A DNA stretch of 64,000 bases, from positions 23,591-87,590 of the forward strand of contig LGRX02029058.1 in NCBI GenBank assembly GCA_001247695.2, in the 5' to 3' direction. The DNA comes from Cymbomonas tetramitiformis. Lineage: Eukaryota > Chlorophyta > Pyramimonadophyceae > Pyramimonadales > Pyramimonadaceae. Below, in pieces: positions 24,501 to 35,031 of this stretch. A program made the translations under genes and the position numbers. The notes under the pieces were generated by a model that did no database searches, was not told where the DNA came from, and was given only the letters and a program-made list of their open reading frames with translations. Positions within the stretch are counted from its first letter, which is position 1; each line of letters begins with the position of its first letter.

Positions 24501-25317
24501 CAACGCGTTGTCACGGTGCAGGGCGTTGAAGCGTGGAGAATGATTTCACCTGCATCGGATGGACCACTTCTGTCCGCAGCAGTTCGTTGTGGATTTGTTG
24601 AAACACGGACATCGGAAACCGGTGTCTGAAAGCACACTCAACGGTGGTCAGGGCAATCGATCTAGTTCACCCTTGTTATGCCTTGAAATCTGTGACCACC
24701 GGTGCACGCACGCATATGATACCATATACAGACACTCTTTATGTATAATAGGAAATTAATATTCGGCTATTTCTTGAATTACATTCTTCATTGCCATCCA
24801 GACAGCGAACTGTTACAACCAAGCTTGTGTCGAGCAGCATAACTTGCAAACGCGTTTGCAAGCATACGCTCAGAAGCCCCGGCGCAAAGAAAAATTGCGA
24901 TTAATTGAATCAAGAGCTACTCGAGTGGAGGAGTACAAGCGAGATGGGCTCAGCGCGTTGTGGGGACTTGCCCTTCCGGAAGGCAAGGCGCGCTGTAGTC
25001 CTGAAGGGAAGCGTGCGTTGTCAGTACATATAAGAAGCACCGACAGGCAAATTCGAAGCGATGCAAGAAAATCATACCGGATGGTGAACTATGGGTAAGC
25101 GATGAGCACGCCCGGCCTTGTTAGTTTCTTCAAACTTGGAGCTAGTTCTCGGCTGGGTTGATGTATGGGCGCAGCTTGTCAAGAAGTGTCTTCCGGGAAC
25201 GGGGGATAAACTTGGGGCAACGTGGACATTCCACCGTGGCAAGCGCGAGCAGCTGGGAAAGAAAGCTGGGACTCGCAATGGGTTACATAAAGCTCCGCCT
25301 GAGAACGCACTTAGCAT
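15547..25317 (-). CDS. Histone deacetylase family protein, 15 exons
   Basis: Zn-dependent deacetylase removing acetyl groups from lysine in histones or other proteins. Exons (minus strand): 25317-25078, 25000-24972, 24625-24550, 24446-24363, 24290-24259, 23741-23644, 22825-22767, 22606-22535, 22136-22047, 21905-21869, 18157-18072, 17828-17799, 17491-17444, 15915-15841, 15615-15547. They sum to 375 codons with every phase matching. Family motifs in order: HRFPM, ELVHCPDYVEAF, AGGTHHAFYDFGSGFCILND (paired His 189/190), DLDVHQGDGTA (zinc Asp227 and His229), NFPHRKQKSDLDV, YDAGVDPHEDD (zinc Asp304), GRLALTDEGL, VGGGYSPDV (Tyr347), LVKRHCFLHQ. All catalytic residues are intact. The first 70 residues are rich in Ser/Arg/Ala/Pro and look like an organelle transit peptide, so a plastid or mitochondrial location is possible. 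The 24971-24626 intron starts with GC (GCAAGT). Introns hold large minisatellites. The sequence is closer to the acetoin-utilisation (AcuC-like) bacterial type than to class I HDACs. Confidence 0.95.
16041..16640. repeat. About 51-bp minisatellite in deacetylase intron
   Basis: Around eleven degenerate copies of a unit containing GGCTTCTTGGGTCAGCGTGA and GTCACAGTGACGCATCAGCG. It lies within the intron 17443-15916 of the deacetylase gene. Confidence 0.95.
16660..17075. repeat. About 38-bp minisatellite in deacetylase intron
   Basis: About eleven copies of a unit with GGCATGAAGGCTTGCTGAAT and CAATGGGGTCACGGCGA, directly after the 51-bp array in the same intron. The two arrays share the words GGCATGA and TCA(C/G), so one may derive from the other. 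Confidence 0.95.
19858..20135. repeat. 24-bp GC-rich minisatellite in deacetylase intron
   Basis: About eleven copies of CACGGGGCTTCGATGGGGTGGCCG with small indels, within the 3.7-kb intron 21868-18158. The rest of that intron has no supported gene; open frames across the array on both strands are products of the repeat. Confidence 0.95.
22960..23310. repeat. Degenerate pyrimidine-rich repeat in deacetylase intron
   Basis: Repeated CTGCCCCAACGACATATT and TTCCACCGCAAACGCCAT-like words at roughly 60-65 bp spacing, between the exons at 22825 and 23644. Confidence 0.6.
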
Positions 25318-26195
25318 TATGGGATCGTCTGTTCTTACAGGATACAAACGCCTTCAGTACCCTGCTGCTATTACAGGGGGTTTCTATTATTTGATGGCAA
25401 ATAGGTTGGCTATCAGCTTCCAACTCGCTCAGAAATGTTGTGTTGTCCGATGCAATGCCTATCGTATGGCAATATTTCGTAGGAATTCCTAACAAATTTA
25501 TAGTCGAGTGACACAATTCAGGACCAGAAACTATAATGTGCACCAGTCTCAGACGAGAGCTCGAGAAGTTTTTTTGGCGTGAATTCCGAAACTTGCTGTT
25601 CAGCTGTTTGAGCTGTATTTTTTCGCATCTTTTTCCGACATCCGACATCCCGACATGCGACATCGCATCCGATCGTCATCAGTCTCGAGTCTGCACGACA
25701 GCGACATCGACAGTTCGACACGCAACGGAAGAAGGATAACCACGAATAACGGCAAATATCGACGTCATAGCGGATGTGAAACGCTCGATGGCATCTCAAG
25801 TTGAAACACGTGTGACGTGGGTGTGACGTGTGACCGAGTACAGTTGGTGGCATCAGATTGTACAGAGATGAGTTCATGCCGCCGCGTCAGCTTAGTGCAG
25901 TAGGCGATGCCCAGACCGCAAGCCTGAGACCAGTAAGGAGGCCCAGCGAAGGCAAACGCGAGGGCAATATCATAAAAAGACTTCAAACCATATATCATAT
26001 GAAGTAGACGATTTCTTGAAAATTGTGTTCGTCCCTCAATTGCATACCCACAAGCAGTTAGAGTCGTCTAGAAAACCAAAGCGCGATTAATAGATTCTGC
26101 TAGGTCCAGGTCCACGCACATGCGCCTGCGATTCTCTATTCGTTTGCTACACGGGTGAGCTTACACTTAAGTGACATCTCGCCGCGACCATATAA
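25318..26195. promoter_or_regulatory. Divergent intergenic region between deacetylase and MATE genes
   Basis: 878 bp separate the ATG of the deacetylase (25317, minus) from the ATG of the MATE gene (26196, plus), so both promoters must lie here. A TATAAA at 26191-26196 overlaps the MATE start codon and is too close to serve as a TATA box for it. No other signal could be assigned. Confidence 0.5.
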
Positions 26196-29100
26196 ATGTG
26201 GCTGCACCAGAACGCCTACGCGTCTCGCAATATGACTCGGCCGTTGAATCATGACGCGAACCTTTCGCCCAGAATCTTCCGCGCAAGCAAGTTACTCGAC
26301 ATGCCGCTAAAACGAGTCCCGATCGGCGCGCCAACCAAAGTGAGCCATCCTTTATCAAGACCCTGTAACTCTATTGAGCAGAAAAGGCGTTCTGATTTTC
26401 GGCTCGTGGCTGGAGCTTCTCTGCCTGACTCCTGTGTCGGCTGCCTCGCAGAAGAACTGCTACGCATCGTTCCACAAGATCGCCTTTCACGGCGAGTTCG
26501 TTACTAGTGCAGCTTTTAGGGACGACTTGCACAAGCAAGGGGGGCGTATTCGAAATGAAAAGGCTAGCAACAAGAGATCATTCGCGGCTTCACTTACGGC
26601 TTCGATCGAGCCTCATAACTCGCAATCCTACACTTTAGTGTCGATGCTTCGGTTCGCGCTCCCGGTACTCGGCATCTACATATGCTCACCGCTGATGTCG
26701 CTTGTAGACACTGCCTTCGTGGGGGCTACTTCCTCTAGTGAACTCGCCGCGCTGAGCCCGGCCACTACAATGGTAATGCTTCCCCTTATGACCGGTCACC
26801 TAGAATTTTACATCATAGAAAAATACACCTGTTTTGGAGATGCCGTTTGCAAGGCCCTCGAGCAGTTCAATTTTCAATCTTGGATTCTTCGAATTTGACG
26901 CATGAATGAGCTGTTGAGGTATACCATGCGATGATAGCATCTGCGGTCAGTTTCACGGGCTGACTTTAGATTTGTCCTCGGAGCTCGCGCCCGCCCTCGC
27001 TCTTGCTCCTGCCGACAGATGTAGTACGCGCAAACAGGTGAAAGCACTGTTTGGGAAGGGAAATGATTGCAAACGCGTTTCGAAGTTCAACAGTGATAAG
27101 CTTGTGGTGGAGCACGTGCACGTCACCAGATGATCGTGCCAAACCTCTTGCGGTCTCTTGCAAACGAGGTCACTGATCGAATTCGCGGGTTCTGTGCGTG
27201 CGGGAAATGCAGTGCGATTTGACGCTGTTCTTATTTACGTTCCTAGGGACGGCCACCACCGGCTTGGTTGCCACCGCTATTTCCAGAGACAGTCAAAAGG
27301 ACGTGGTAGAGGTGACCCCTCACTGCCGACCTTACGTTCTCTTCTGTGACGAATCATTTGCGCATATTGTCTCGAGATCATTGACAACGCTCACCTGGAA
27401 TATCCTCGGACTTGCCAGAGATGCACAAAGTTTTGCGCGCCTGGGATTTGTTGCTAGGTTCATCAGGCGGACCTGATAGATTTATGAAGAGAGAGTATGA
27501 GTATGAGAGGCATGATTATAGACGTGCTAGTATCATACAGGTATTTACGCCGATCTGCGTAATAGTGGCAGCTGACAAGGAGGGGATCGATGGTTCGTGG
27601 GCAGGGAGTGCGTGTGTGTCTCTTCGTTGCGGCGGTTTTTGGGGTTTTATTAACCGGTTTGCTGACGGTAGGTTCAAGTCCTCCTCAAAGCGCAGCCCTA
27701 GTGTCCTTTCCCTGGCGGCTCGGCTCGAGCCGCAGTGTGAGCTCCTGATATGCATATCTAGGTCGCAGGGATGAGTCATATCTAGTCAAATGCAGTGTGA
27801 ACGGTTGATCTAGAACCCGCGACGTTCCCTGTCGATGAGCTGAATACTTGAGATATCTGTTGAAGGTGGATGACGTGATGACCTGGTGCACAGCGTTCTG
27901 AAGCTGTAGTCCCAAGTCAGACGTGGAAAGCATCGCGGCCTTACAATATCTAGCCACACCGCGGGCTTTCAAAACGTTGCGACTTTAAAGGCCCAAAATG
28001 ATACAGTGAAGAAAGTTTTAGCCGAGGAAAATGCCATGCTGGTCAGACGCGATGTTCTGAAAGAGAATATGAATGCCAGATACCACAGCGTGCAAGCGAT
28101 GATGCACTGCCTCCAATACGTGGCGGCCTGAGGGATCATGCGATTTCACATGCTATTGCGACTGAGGCAAACACGAGGCTGTGCGCCTGATTGTTGAGAA
28201 GAGTGTGCCGCACAAGGACAAGCCGCAGAGCGACGATGCAGAGCGACGATGCAGAGCGGGTCATATAAAAATGGTTTCCAATTGTAGTATCTATCATTTG
28301 GTCTGCACTGGAGTTGAATCACTTGCTATGAAATGCCTAACACTTCTTGCCGAACTTGAGGCAGGGCTTCACTCTTCCGATCCTCTCAGCTTTCGGGGTC
28401 ACTGGCGCAGTGGCGGATGCGGCGGCTACATACGTCAGGTAAAGGGGGCCTACACATGCCATGTGGGGTTACATGTACTAGGGCTGCAAGTTGGGGTCTG
28501 CATATCCTGGGTGAGGTTCTATATACGCCAGTAGAGGAGGGCCTGTGCCAAGTAGGGGGGCTAAATGTGAAAGGTAGGGTCGATATGTACTTGGCGCAAA
28601 GATCCCCATGTTGCAGTCTTGGGGCTGCATGTGGGCAGTGGGCGGCTACATTCTGCCAGTGGCACGGCTAGCAGTGCTACAGGGGGGGACTATATGTGCC
28701 AGGTTGGAGGCTATATAGAGGGTTTTATATGTCCCAGGCTGGGGGGGAGGTTCATATGTGAAGGTTGGGGCTACATGAACCAGAAGGAAGGCTACATGTG
28801 CGATGTGTGGGGCTGTATGTGCAAAAGGGGGGGAGGGGCACTATGGTTCAGGCTACATGTGCGAAGTCGGGGGCTGTATGTGCAAAAGGGAGGGGCACTA
28901 TGGGTCAGGCTACATGTGCGACGTCGGGGCTGTATGATTGAGCAAAAGGGGAGGAATCTGGGTCAGGCTACATGTGCGAAGTCGGGGCTGTATGTGCAAA
29001 AGGGGAGGGGCACTATGGGTCAGGCTGCATGTTTGAAGTCGGGGCTGTATGTGCAAAGAACGGGGGGAGGGGCACTATGGGTCAGGCTGCATGTGCGAAG

Positions 29101-32100
29101 TCGGGGGCTGTTTGTGCAAAAAAGGGGGAGGGGGCAATATGGGTCAGGCTGCATGTGCGAAGTCGGGGGCTGTATGTGCAAAAGGGGGAGGGGCACTATG
29201 GGTCAGGCTGCATGCGAAGTCGGGGGCTGTATGTGCAAAAGGGAGGGGGCACTATGGGTCAGGCTGCATGTGCGAAGTCGGGGGCTGTATGTGCAAAAGG
29301 GTAAACCAAATGGATTAGGGATTTCCGTTTGCCTCCCGGGCATCGGGCAGGCGCCTGCCGGAGGATCTTCAGGAGCCTCAGCTCCAAGGCTTTAGGAGGG
29401 GGCGAGGGTGCATGGAGCGCAGGGTGCGGTGCCTCGCCCTCCCCCTGCAGCTGGTAGCCATGGTGTGCAATGCCGCAGCAATCGGCGTGAAAGATGCGAT
29501 CAGTCCGCTGCGCATCACCGTCTTCAGGCACCTCGCTCCCCCCTCCATCCCCCCATCCCACCCTCCCCCTACCCTCCACAGTGCTTAGCCTTCACTTCTA
29601 AGAAGAAGAAGAAGAAGAAAAGGAGGCACCTTGATGCGGGGCGTGGGGTTTATAGTCCCCATGACTCCCTTTCCTTCACTTCTTTTTAGTCTGGTCTTAT
29701 GTTTTGCCTTGCTGCTAGTCTTCATTTCTGTCGTGCGATTCGATTGCCGCATGGCGCATTGAAGTCCGTAGGAACCTTGCTCCGGGGGGGGGGGCTTGGG
29801 CGTGAGCAGCGCGCTCCTGAATCTCGCAGGCGACTTCGCGCTCTGCCATTGCCTGGGGCTCGGCATCGCGGGCGCGGCGTGGGCCACCACCTTCTCGCTG
29901 TGGGCCTTCCAGGTGCCGCGCGGCCTCAACCTCGGGCGCACTGCAGCTTGGCGGGCGCGTGACTCCAGCTCGACTGTTGCTGCAGATGTTGCATGCCCGC
30001 GCCTGTATTGCGCTTGTATGCCAATTTCCAGAACGCCGTGTGCGGTGCCGTCCCGCATGGCCACACTGCGCTAGGAGATCTGCGTTGCGTGTATCTGCGG
30101 ATTCGTGTATCATGCACGTCAGGTAGTAGGAGGCAGCCTTCTTTCTTTTTCTATGGGATTCTTCCGGAAGGGGGGGCGGGTAGGCAGCATGTGGTGCTAA
30201 GCCCGAGGCACCCGAGGGCCGCCTGCAGGTCCTGCAGATCTGGATGCTTCGGTGGAAGGGCCTGCTGCCGCCCCTGCGGAAGCTTGTGCGGCCCCCCTCA
30301 ATGGCTGAGCTGGGGCCCATGGGAGCATACGTCGGGCCGCTATCGTTCGTGGTGTTGACGCGTGTGGTGGGCTTCGCATCCATGAGCGCGTTCTCAGTCA
30401 GCCTAGGTCAGCCCCCCTCCTCCATCCTGTGATATATTGTTCTCAGCGTGCGGGGCCTTAAGCCGGCGTTTCGGCTTCCACTCGCGGGCGATGAAGCGCC
30501 CCCTGCCTGTGGCGTTGCACCGCTGGTGCCCATGGCGCTCTCCAAGATGCACGCCTTGCCGGCCCGAGGGAGTCGACATCCAGCCTCCCAGCTTTGCAAC
30601 ACTCGATCCAGTGAACACGCCCTTGAGCGAAGCGCACTCCGCGTTCCTCAGACCTCAATCTGCAAAGGTTGCCCCCGTGCATAAGCCCCTGAATTCGGAG
30701 GCCCGCCCCTGGCGGTTGGGAGGAGCAGGCACTGCAGCGCTGGGGGCTCACCAAATCGCATTCTCGCTCTTCAGCTTCTTCGCAGTGTTTGGCGAATGCC
30801 TGTCGCAGACTGCCCAGACCATGCTGCCGGGTCTGATGCACGGCCCGATGCGCAGCGTCCCCAAGGTCCGTGCTCACCCAGTCCTCACCTGCTTGGCTGC
30901 CTCTTGGGTCTCTCCACCACTGAGATCTAATGCTGCGTAAGCTACCCTGCACCCTACCTGACACAGTGTAATCCGCATTGCGCCAGATCCGACGCTGCGT
31001 GAGCTGCATCGCGCCAGATCCGACGCTGCGTGAGCTGCATTGCGCCAGATCCGACGCTGCGTGAGCTGCATTGCGCCAGATCCGACGCTGCGTCAGCTGC
31101 GTCGCGCCAGATTTGACGCTGCGTCAGCTGCACCGTGCCGTATCTAACGCTGCGTACCCTGCACCGCGCCATATCCGACGCTGTGTAAGGTGCACCGCGC
31201 CATCCTTCAGGCTCGCCCAAGCTTTCACGTCGAAGTGTGTCTGCCGATATTTCTTTGCGCATGCCCGCCTTCCACGATGCAGCATGGTGGAGGGACTGCC
31301 CGCGAAATGCCCCTGTGGTGGCAGCTCGTGTTGACCGTGCTGAACGGAGGCGGTGCCAGGCCCGCAAGGCCGTCAATTCTCTGTTTGGAGTAGCATGCAC
31401 CCTCGGGGGTGCCACAGGTGATCTCGATTTGGAACCCTCTTCTTAATCCCTCTTGACTCCCTGCCCTCGGGTTTCCTCCGGATAGCGAACTTCGGCCGGC
31501 TTTAAGCCATCTCTGTCCGAAGCGCGCGCCCTGGATGCCGGCTGCCGGTGTCCGAAGCGCGTGCCCTGGATGCCGGATGCCGGCTGCCGGCGTCCAAAGC
31601 GCGCGCCCTGGATGCCGGATGCCGGCGTCCGAAGCGCGCGCCCTGGATGCCATCGTCCGAAGCGCGCGCCCTGGATGCCGGTGTCCGAAGCACCCTTATT
31701 TCAAAAACTCCGACAGTCCTTTCACATTCAGGGGCCATGCCAAGCGACACGGCTGTTTAAGAGCACCCGTCTCACCTTGCTCAACTCCGAGCATCTGTGT
31801 CCTAGCTCCGCTATGACGCAGTGACCAATGAAAAGACAGACAAGTGTCTCCGACTGTAACTTGTCTACTGTCACGGTCTCACTGTGGCACTGCAACCAAT
31901 CAGAAAACAGGAAAGTCGAACTGGCGGATTCCTCTATGCGGAAACCCCACACAAAATTCACAGACCCTCGTGCTCATTTTTTGTGAGCCAGAAATTCCTC
32001 CCCTGTACTTCCCAAAAAATTTAGAAATAAATTTCTCAATTATTTACACGAACCACCTGCGGTTCAAGCGCCAGTTGTCCAATCCCTTGTCCCAGGAAAT

Positions 32101-35031
32101 TTGACCAGCCCACTCGCCTGCTTTGCTTCTGCTGCACCTCGCCTGGAGCCCGATGCCGTTCAATTCCAGAAGCACCCACAGACGGAGCATGCGATGCACT
32201 AGCTCTAGGTTCCTTGAGGTGAAGCGACTCAGCATCGCCACTACCGCCTGGTTTTCGCAGTACAGACAGACCACCTTGCCGGTGAGCTCTCACAGGAAGA
32301 AGCGCACTGTCTTGTGCGCCGCTTCCAACTCCAAGTGTGATGTGCAGGTGCCGTTGCTCGTCCGGCCAGAGTCCGCACACTGTATGCTTCAGGCCCAGCG
32401 CCCCTCCCCGCGCGAAATGGAAGGAATCGCTGTGCACCTGGCCCCTCGCGCGGCTCCACCAACCTCGGCGACCGTCCCACCGGCTCTGAGCTGGCAGCCG
32501 GAGCCACCGCTCCACGTCCGCCCGCGCTAGCCGCGTGAGCTTCACCTTCGCCCCGCAGCCTCGTGTTGTTGAGATCACAAAATGTATCTCTCTCAGATAC
32601 AGTCTCGTCAGGGGTACCACCAGGTGCACTGATTGGCAGAGCCCTGCGGAGCCCGCCAGCCTCCTGGCCGGTAACCAGCGCCGATGCCGTGGCGCCTCGC
32701 TGTGGCGCGCCTCGGCCTAGTGGAGAATCTTCGACGGTCTCGCCGGAGTGGCATGGACCTGTCCACCTCGAGCCGGAGGTGCTGCACGAGCTGCACGGGT
32801 TCCCATCGCCCCTTCTTCTCGTTCCGCCCAATGCCGAGTCTTGCCAAGGCTCGGCGCGCCAGCTCTCGCGCTCTGACCGCCTCCACCTTGCCGGTGGACG
32901 CCAGCACAGGAAAGCCGTCCACATACGCCTTACTGATGCGTTCCGCGCATTCTCCAGCTTTTTGCCTGCGAGCTGCCCAAAGCCCGCGTTCCTTGCGGCC
33001 ACCCCGAAGCTTGTGTCCACCTCCCACCAATGCGCTGCGGACTAGGGTGAGCGTAGGCACGAGCACCCTAACTACCTCAACGAATATTCCGGGCGAATAT
33101 TCATTCCACCCAAAGGGTAGGGCACCGCGCTGGAATAGCTCCCCCAGCACATCGAGGTGCATATGTACTCTTGGAAGTGGAGGTCATATTTACGGTATAC
33201 GGTACCCGTCTCGGAGGTCGAAGCTGAAGCGCAAACCGTTCGGCTTGGGCAAACTCCGTAATTTCTTCAGCGTTCTCATTTTGCATCTCGACTTCACGCA
33301 GTGGGAGTTGAGCCAACGGAATCCGCTACCAACTTCTGTTCCATTACCGTTTCCATCCCCGGCTTCGGCACCACGAACACTCAAGAGACGTGTTGGCGCC
33401 TCCTCAGGCCTACCCATGACCCTGTCTTGAGACAACGGTCGGGTTGGCTCACATCCACTCCACCTGTGCTGGGGTGACGCCCGCCAGGGACACCCGTAGT
33501 AGAAAAAGCATTGGCGCCCTGTCAACCCACCTCATTCTTACGTCTCTTCTGAGCCCCTGCATCACCTCGCCGCTCGCGCCAGCTGCGCGCCAAGCCCCCC
33601 TTCTGCTCCGCACCCTTCCCTGAAGGGTAGGCTCTTTTCGCTGGCCCTCCTCTCCCCCAAGACTTTCCTGCTTTGAAAAGTCAGGTTTCGGATTGGGCTC
33701 CACGCCCAGTCCCAGATCCCCTACCACCCTTTCCGCTGCCGTGCCCAACCTCGTCCTTACCCGCAGGTCTGCCTGTGACTTTCGCTTCGTGACGGTCACG
33801 AGAAGTCGAAAGTTTGGCGCTCACCTTCGCGTTTGCCGTCATAACTTTCTTCCACCTTCTGAGTGGCAATTGGGTGGGACGAGTACACAGTGACTGGCTG
33901 ATATGACTCGCGATGCAGAATGCCGCCAAGTTGGCGAAGTGTTGCGTCTGGTGCGATGTATTGACCGGGCCATTGGATTAGTGGCACGGGGCTGCCATGA
34001 TGTGACTGGCAACTGTGGGGATGGGCGCAGGCATCCTCGGGGCGAGCATGATGGTGGTCACGCCGTGGCTCTTCACATCAGATCAGCTGGTGATCGCAGA
34101 GCTTTGCCGAGTTGCCGCGTTGTTACTGCTCGGCCTCTTCACAGCATGCTGTAACATCGCTATGGTAAGCAGTGTCCTGCCTTGGACATCGTGACATCAG
34201 GTAGACCGGGGAGTTGTCCTCTTGCACGTCCAGGTCATCGGAAGCGTTTCATGGGAAAACTGTGTTTTGCCAAAGACTGCTGCAAACTGCGAGTGTGCTG
34301 TCATTCAATCTGAATGCTTCCCGGAGAATGATGCACCATCCAGGAGCAGGCCGGTGTATCATGGAACTACAGTTTGTTCATTCCTATCTGTGTGGTGTCC
34401 AATTCTTCGTCATTGTGAAGGGGGAGGGGAGGGTACCGGGAACGGCGGGAACGGGAATTCTATATAGAACACATAGAACACAAAGACCGGGAATTCCCGT
34501 CGGGAATGATTTGAAAATACTTTATTTTCTCATTTCTCAAGTTTGAAATACCTCAACTCAGGTTTCGCTTCACACAGGGGGAGGGGGGGCTGCGAAGCTG
34601 ACACATTGAGAGCGTGGTTATTTGCGCTAGGACTGTACGAGGCTCGTCTCCAGTCTGATGATTGGCTCGCTCTATATTCGTAGATCAGCATATTCAGGTT
34701 CAGGTCAGAGGGTCATTTGTCGCTGAGATGCAGTGCGATAAGTGACGCACAGCAGTTCTTAAAGACTCTTATTTGGGTTGTGCCCGGCAACTCTCAGGAT
34801 GGAACACTGCTGGCGCGCAAGAATTTTAGCTTCATCGTGGCCACTGTTTGCGTCACGTTGACCGTGCAGATGAGCATGCTGTTTGCCAATGGGGTGCTTG
34901 GTTGGGGATTATTGGGAATCTGGTTTGCATTACTGGCTCGTCTTGTGGCTTATTTTACAATATGTGGGTTCAAGCTGTGGCAGTTGAAATTATTGGGTCC
35001 ACATAACGAGTCGCTCGGCAGCATAATGTGA
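26196..35031 (+). CDS. MATE-family efflux transporter, 12 exons (plastid EDS5-like)
   Basis: Multidrug and toxic compound extrusion transporter, a 12-helix membrane antiporter. Exons: 26196-26339, 26452-26772, 27213-27302, 27605-27667, 28365-28438, 29423-29527, 29807-29912, 30229-30406, 30729-30865, 31360-31417, 34031-34164, 34798-35031. All phases agree, giving about 547 aa and a TGA at 35031. Family features: PLMSLVDTAFVG after the first helix, FLGTATTGLVATAISR, YVRVRCLALPLQLVAMV, GVKDAISPL, LLNLAGDFALC, GIAGAAWATTFS, LGAHQIAFSLFSFF, LSQTAQTMLPG, and a last exon with two hydrophobic helices. The N-terminal 70 residues are basic and Ser-rich, as expected of a plastid transit peptide. The intron 29528-29806 starts with GC. 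The donor of exon 3 could instead lie after 27305. Plant relatives export salicylate or other organic acids; the substrate here is unknown. Confidence 0.93.
28690..29305. repeat. About 60-bp G-rich minisatellite in MATE intron
   Basis: Eight or more copies of a unit with GGGCACTATGGGTCAGGCTG, CATGTGCGAAGTCGGGGGCT and GTATGTGCAAAAGGGG. Lies within the intron 28439-29422. Long open frames here (for example 28619-29395) are repeat artefacts. Confidence 0.95.
30955..31200. repeat. 31-bp minisatellite in MATE intron
   Basis: About eight copies of GCGCCAGATCCGACGCTGCG with CTGCATT spacers, between the exons ending 30865 and starting 31360. Confidence 0.95.
31515..31690. repeat. GC-rich minisatellite in MATE intron
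   Basis: Repeats of CGAAGCGCGCGCCCTGGATG with variable GCCGGATGCCGGC insertions (24-46 bp units), in the intron 31418-34030. Confidence 0.9.
32040..33990 (-). mobile_element. Decayed DIRS-type retrotransposon fragment in MATE intron
   Basis: Minus-strand pieces spread over all frames. Reverse transcriptase: HCVKSRCKMRTLKKLRSLPK and FDLRDGYRI near 33190-33330, GALPFGWNEYSP near 33110, YVDGFPVLASTGKVEAVRAR and LARLGIGRNEKKGRWEPVQL near 32780-32930. RNase H region: RGQVHSDSFHFARGGALGLK near 32400-32450, VVCLYCENQAVVAMLSRFTS near 32210-32280, DKGLDNWRLNRRWF near 32050. The NRRWF ending is typical of algal DIRS RNase H. No tyrosine recombinase or terminal repeats remain. Multiple frameshifts and stops show it is dead. 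It sits antisense to the host MATE gene in its largest intron. Confidence 0.85.

Noticed and set aside
27930..28131. Helical frame (LKAQNDTVKKVLAEENAMLV) in a MATE intron
   Set aside because: No start codon, no phase fit with neighbouring exons, and no recognised family; left as a possible relic.
28619..29395. 258-codon plus-strand frame rich in Gly, Cys and Met
   Set aside because: It is the translation of the 60-bp minisatellite inside a MATE intron.
29585..30383. Minus-strand frames of 159 and 222 codons
   Set aside because: Antisense shadows of MATE exons in GC-rich DNA.
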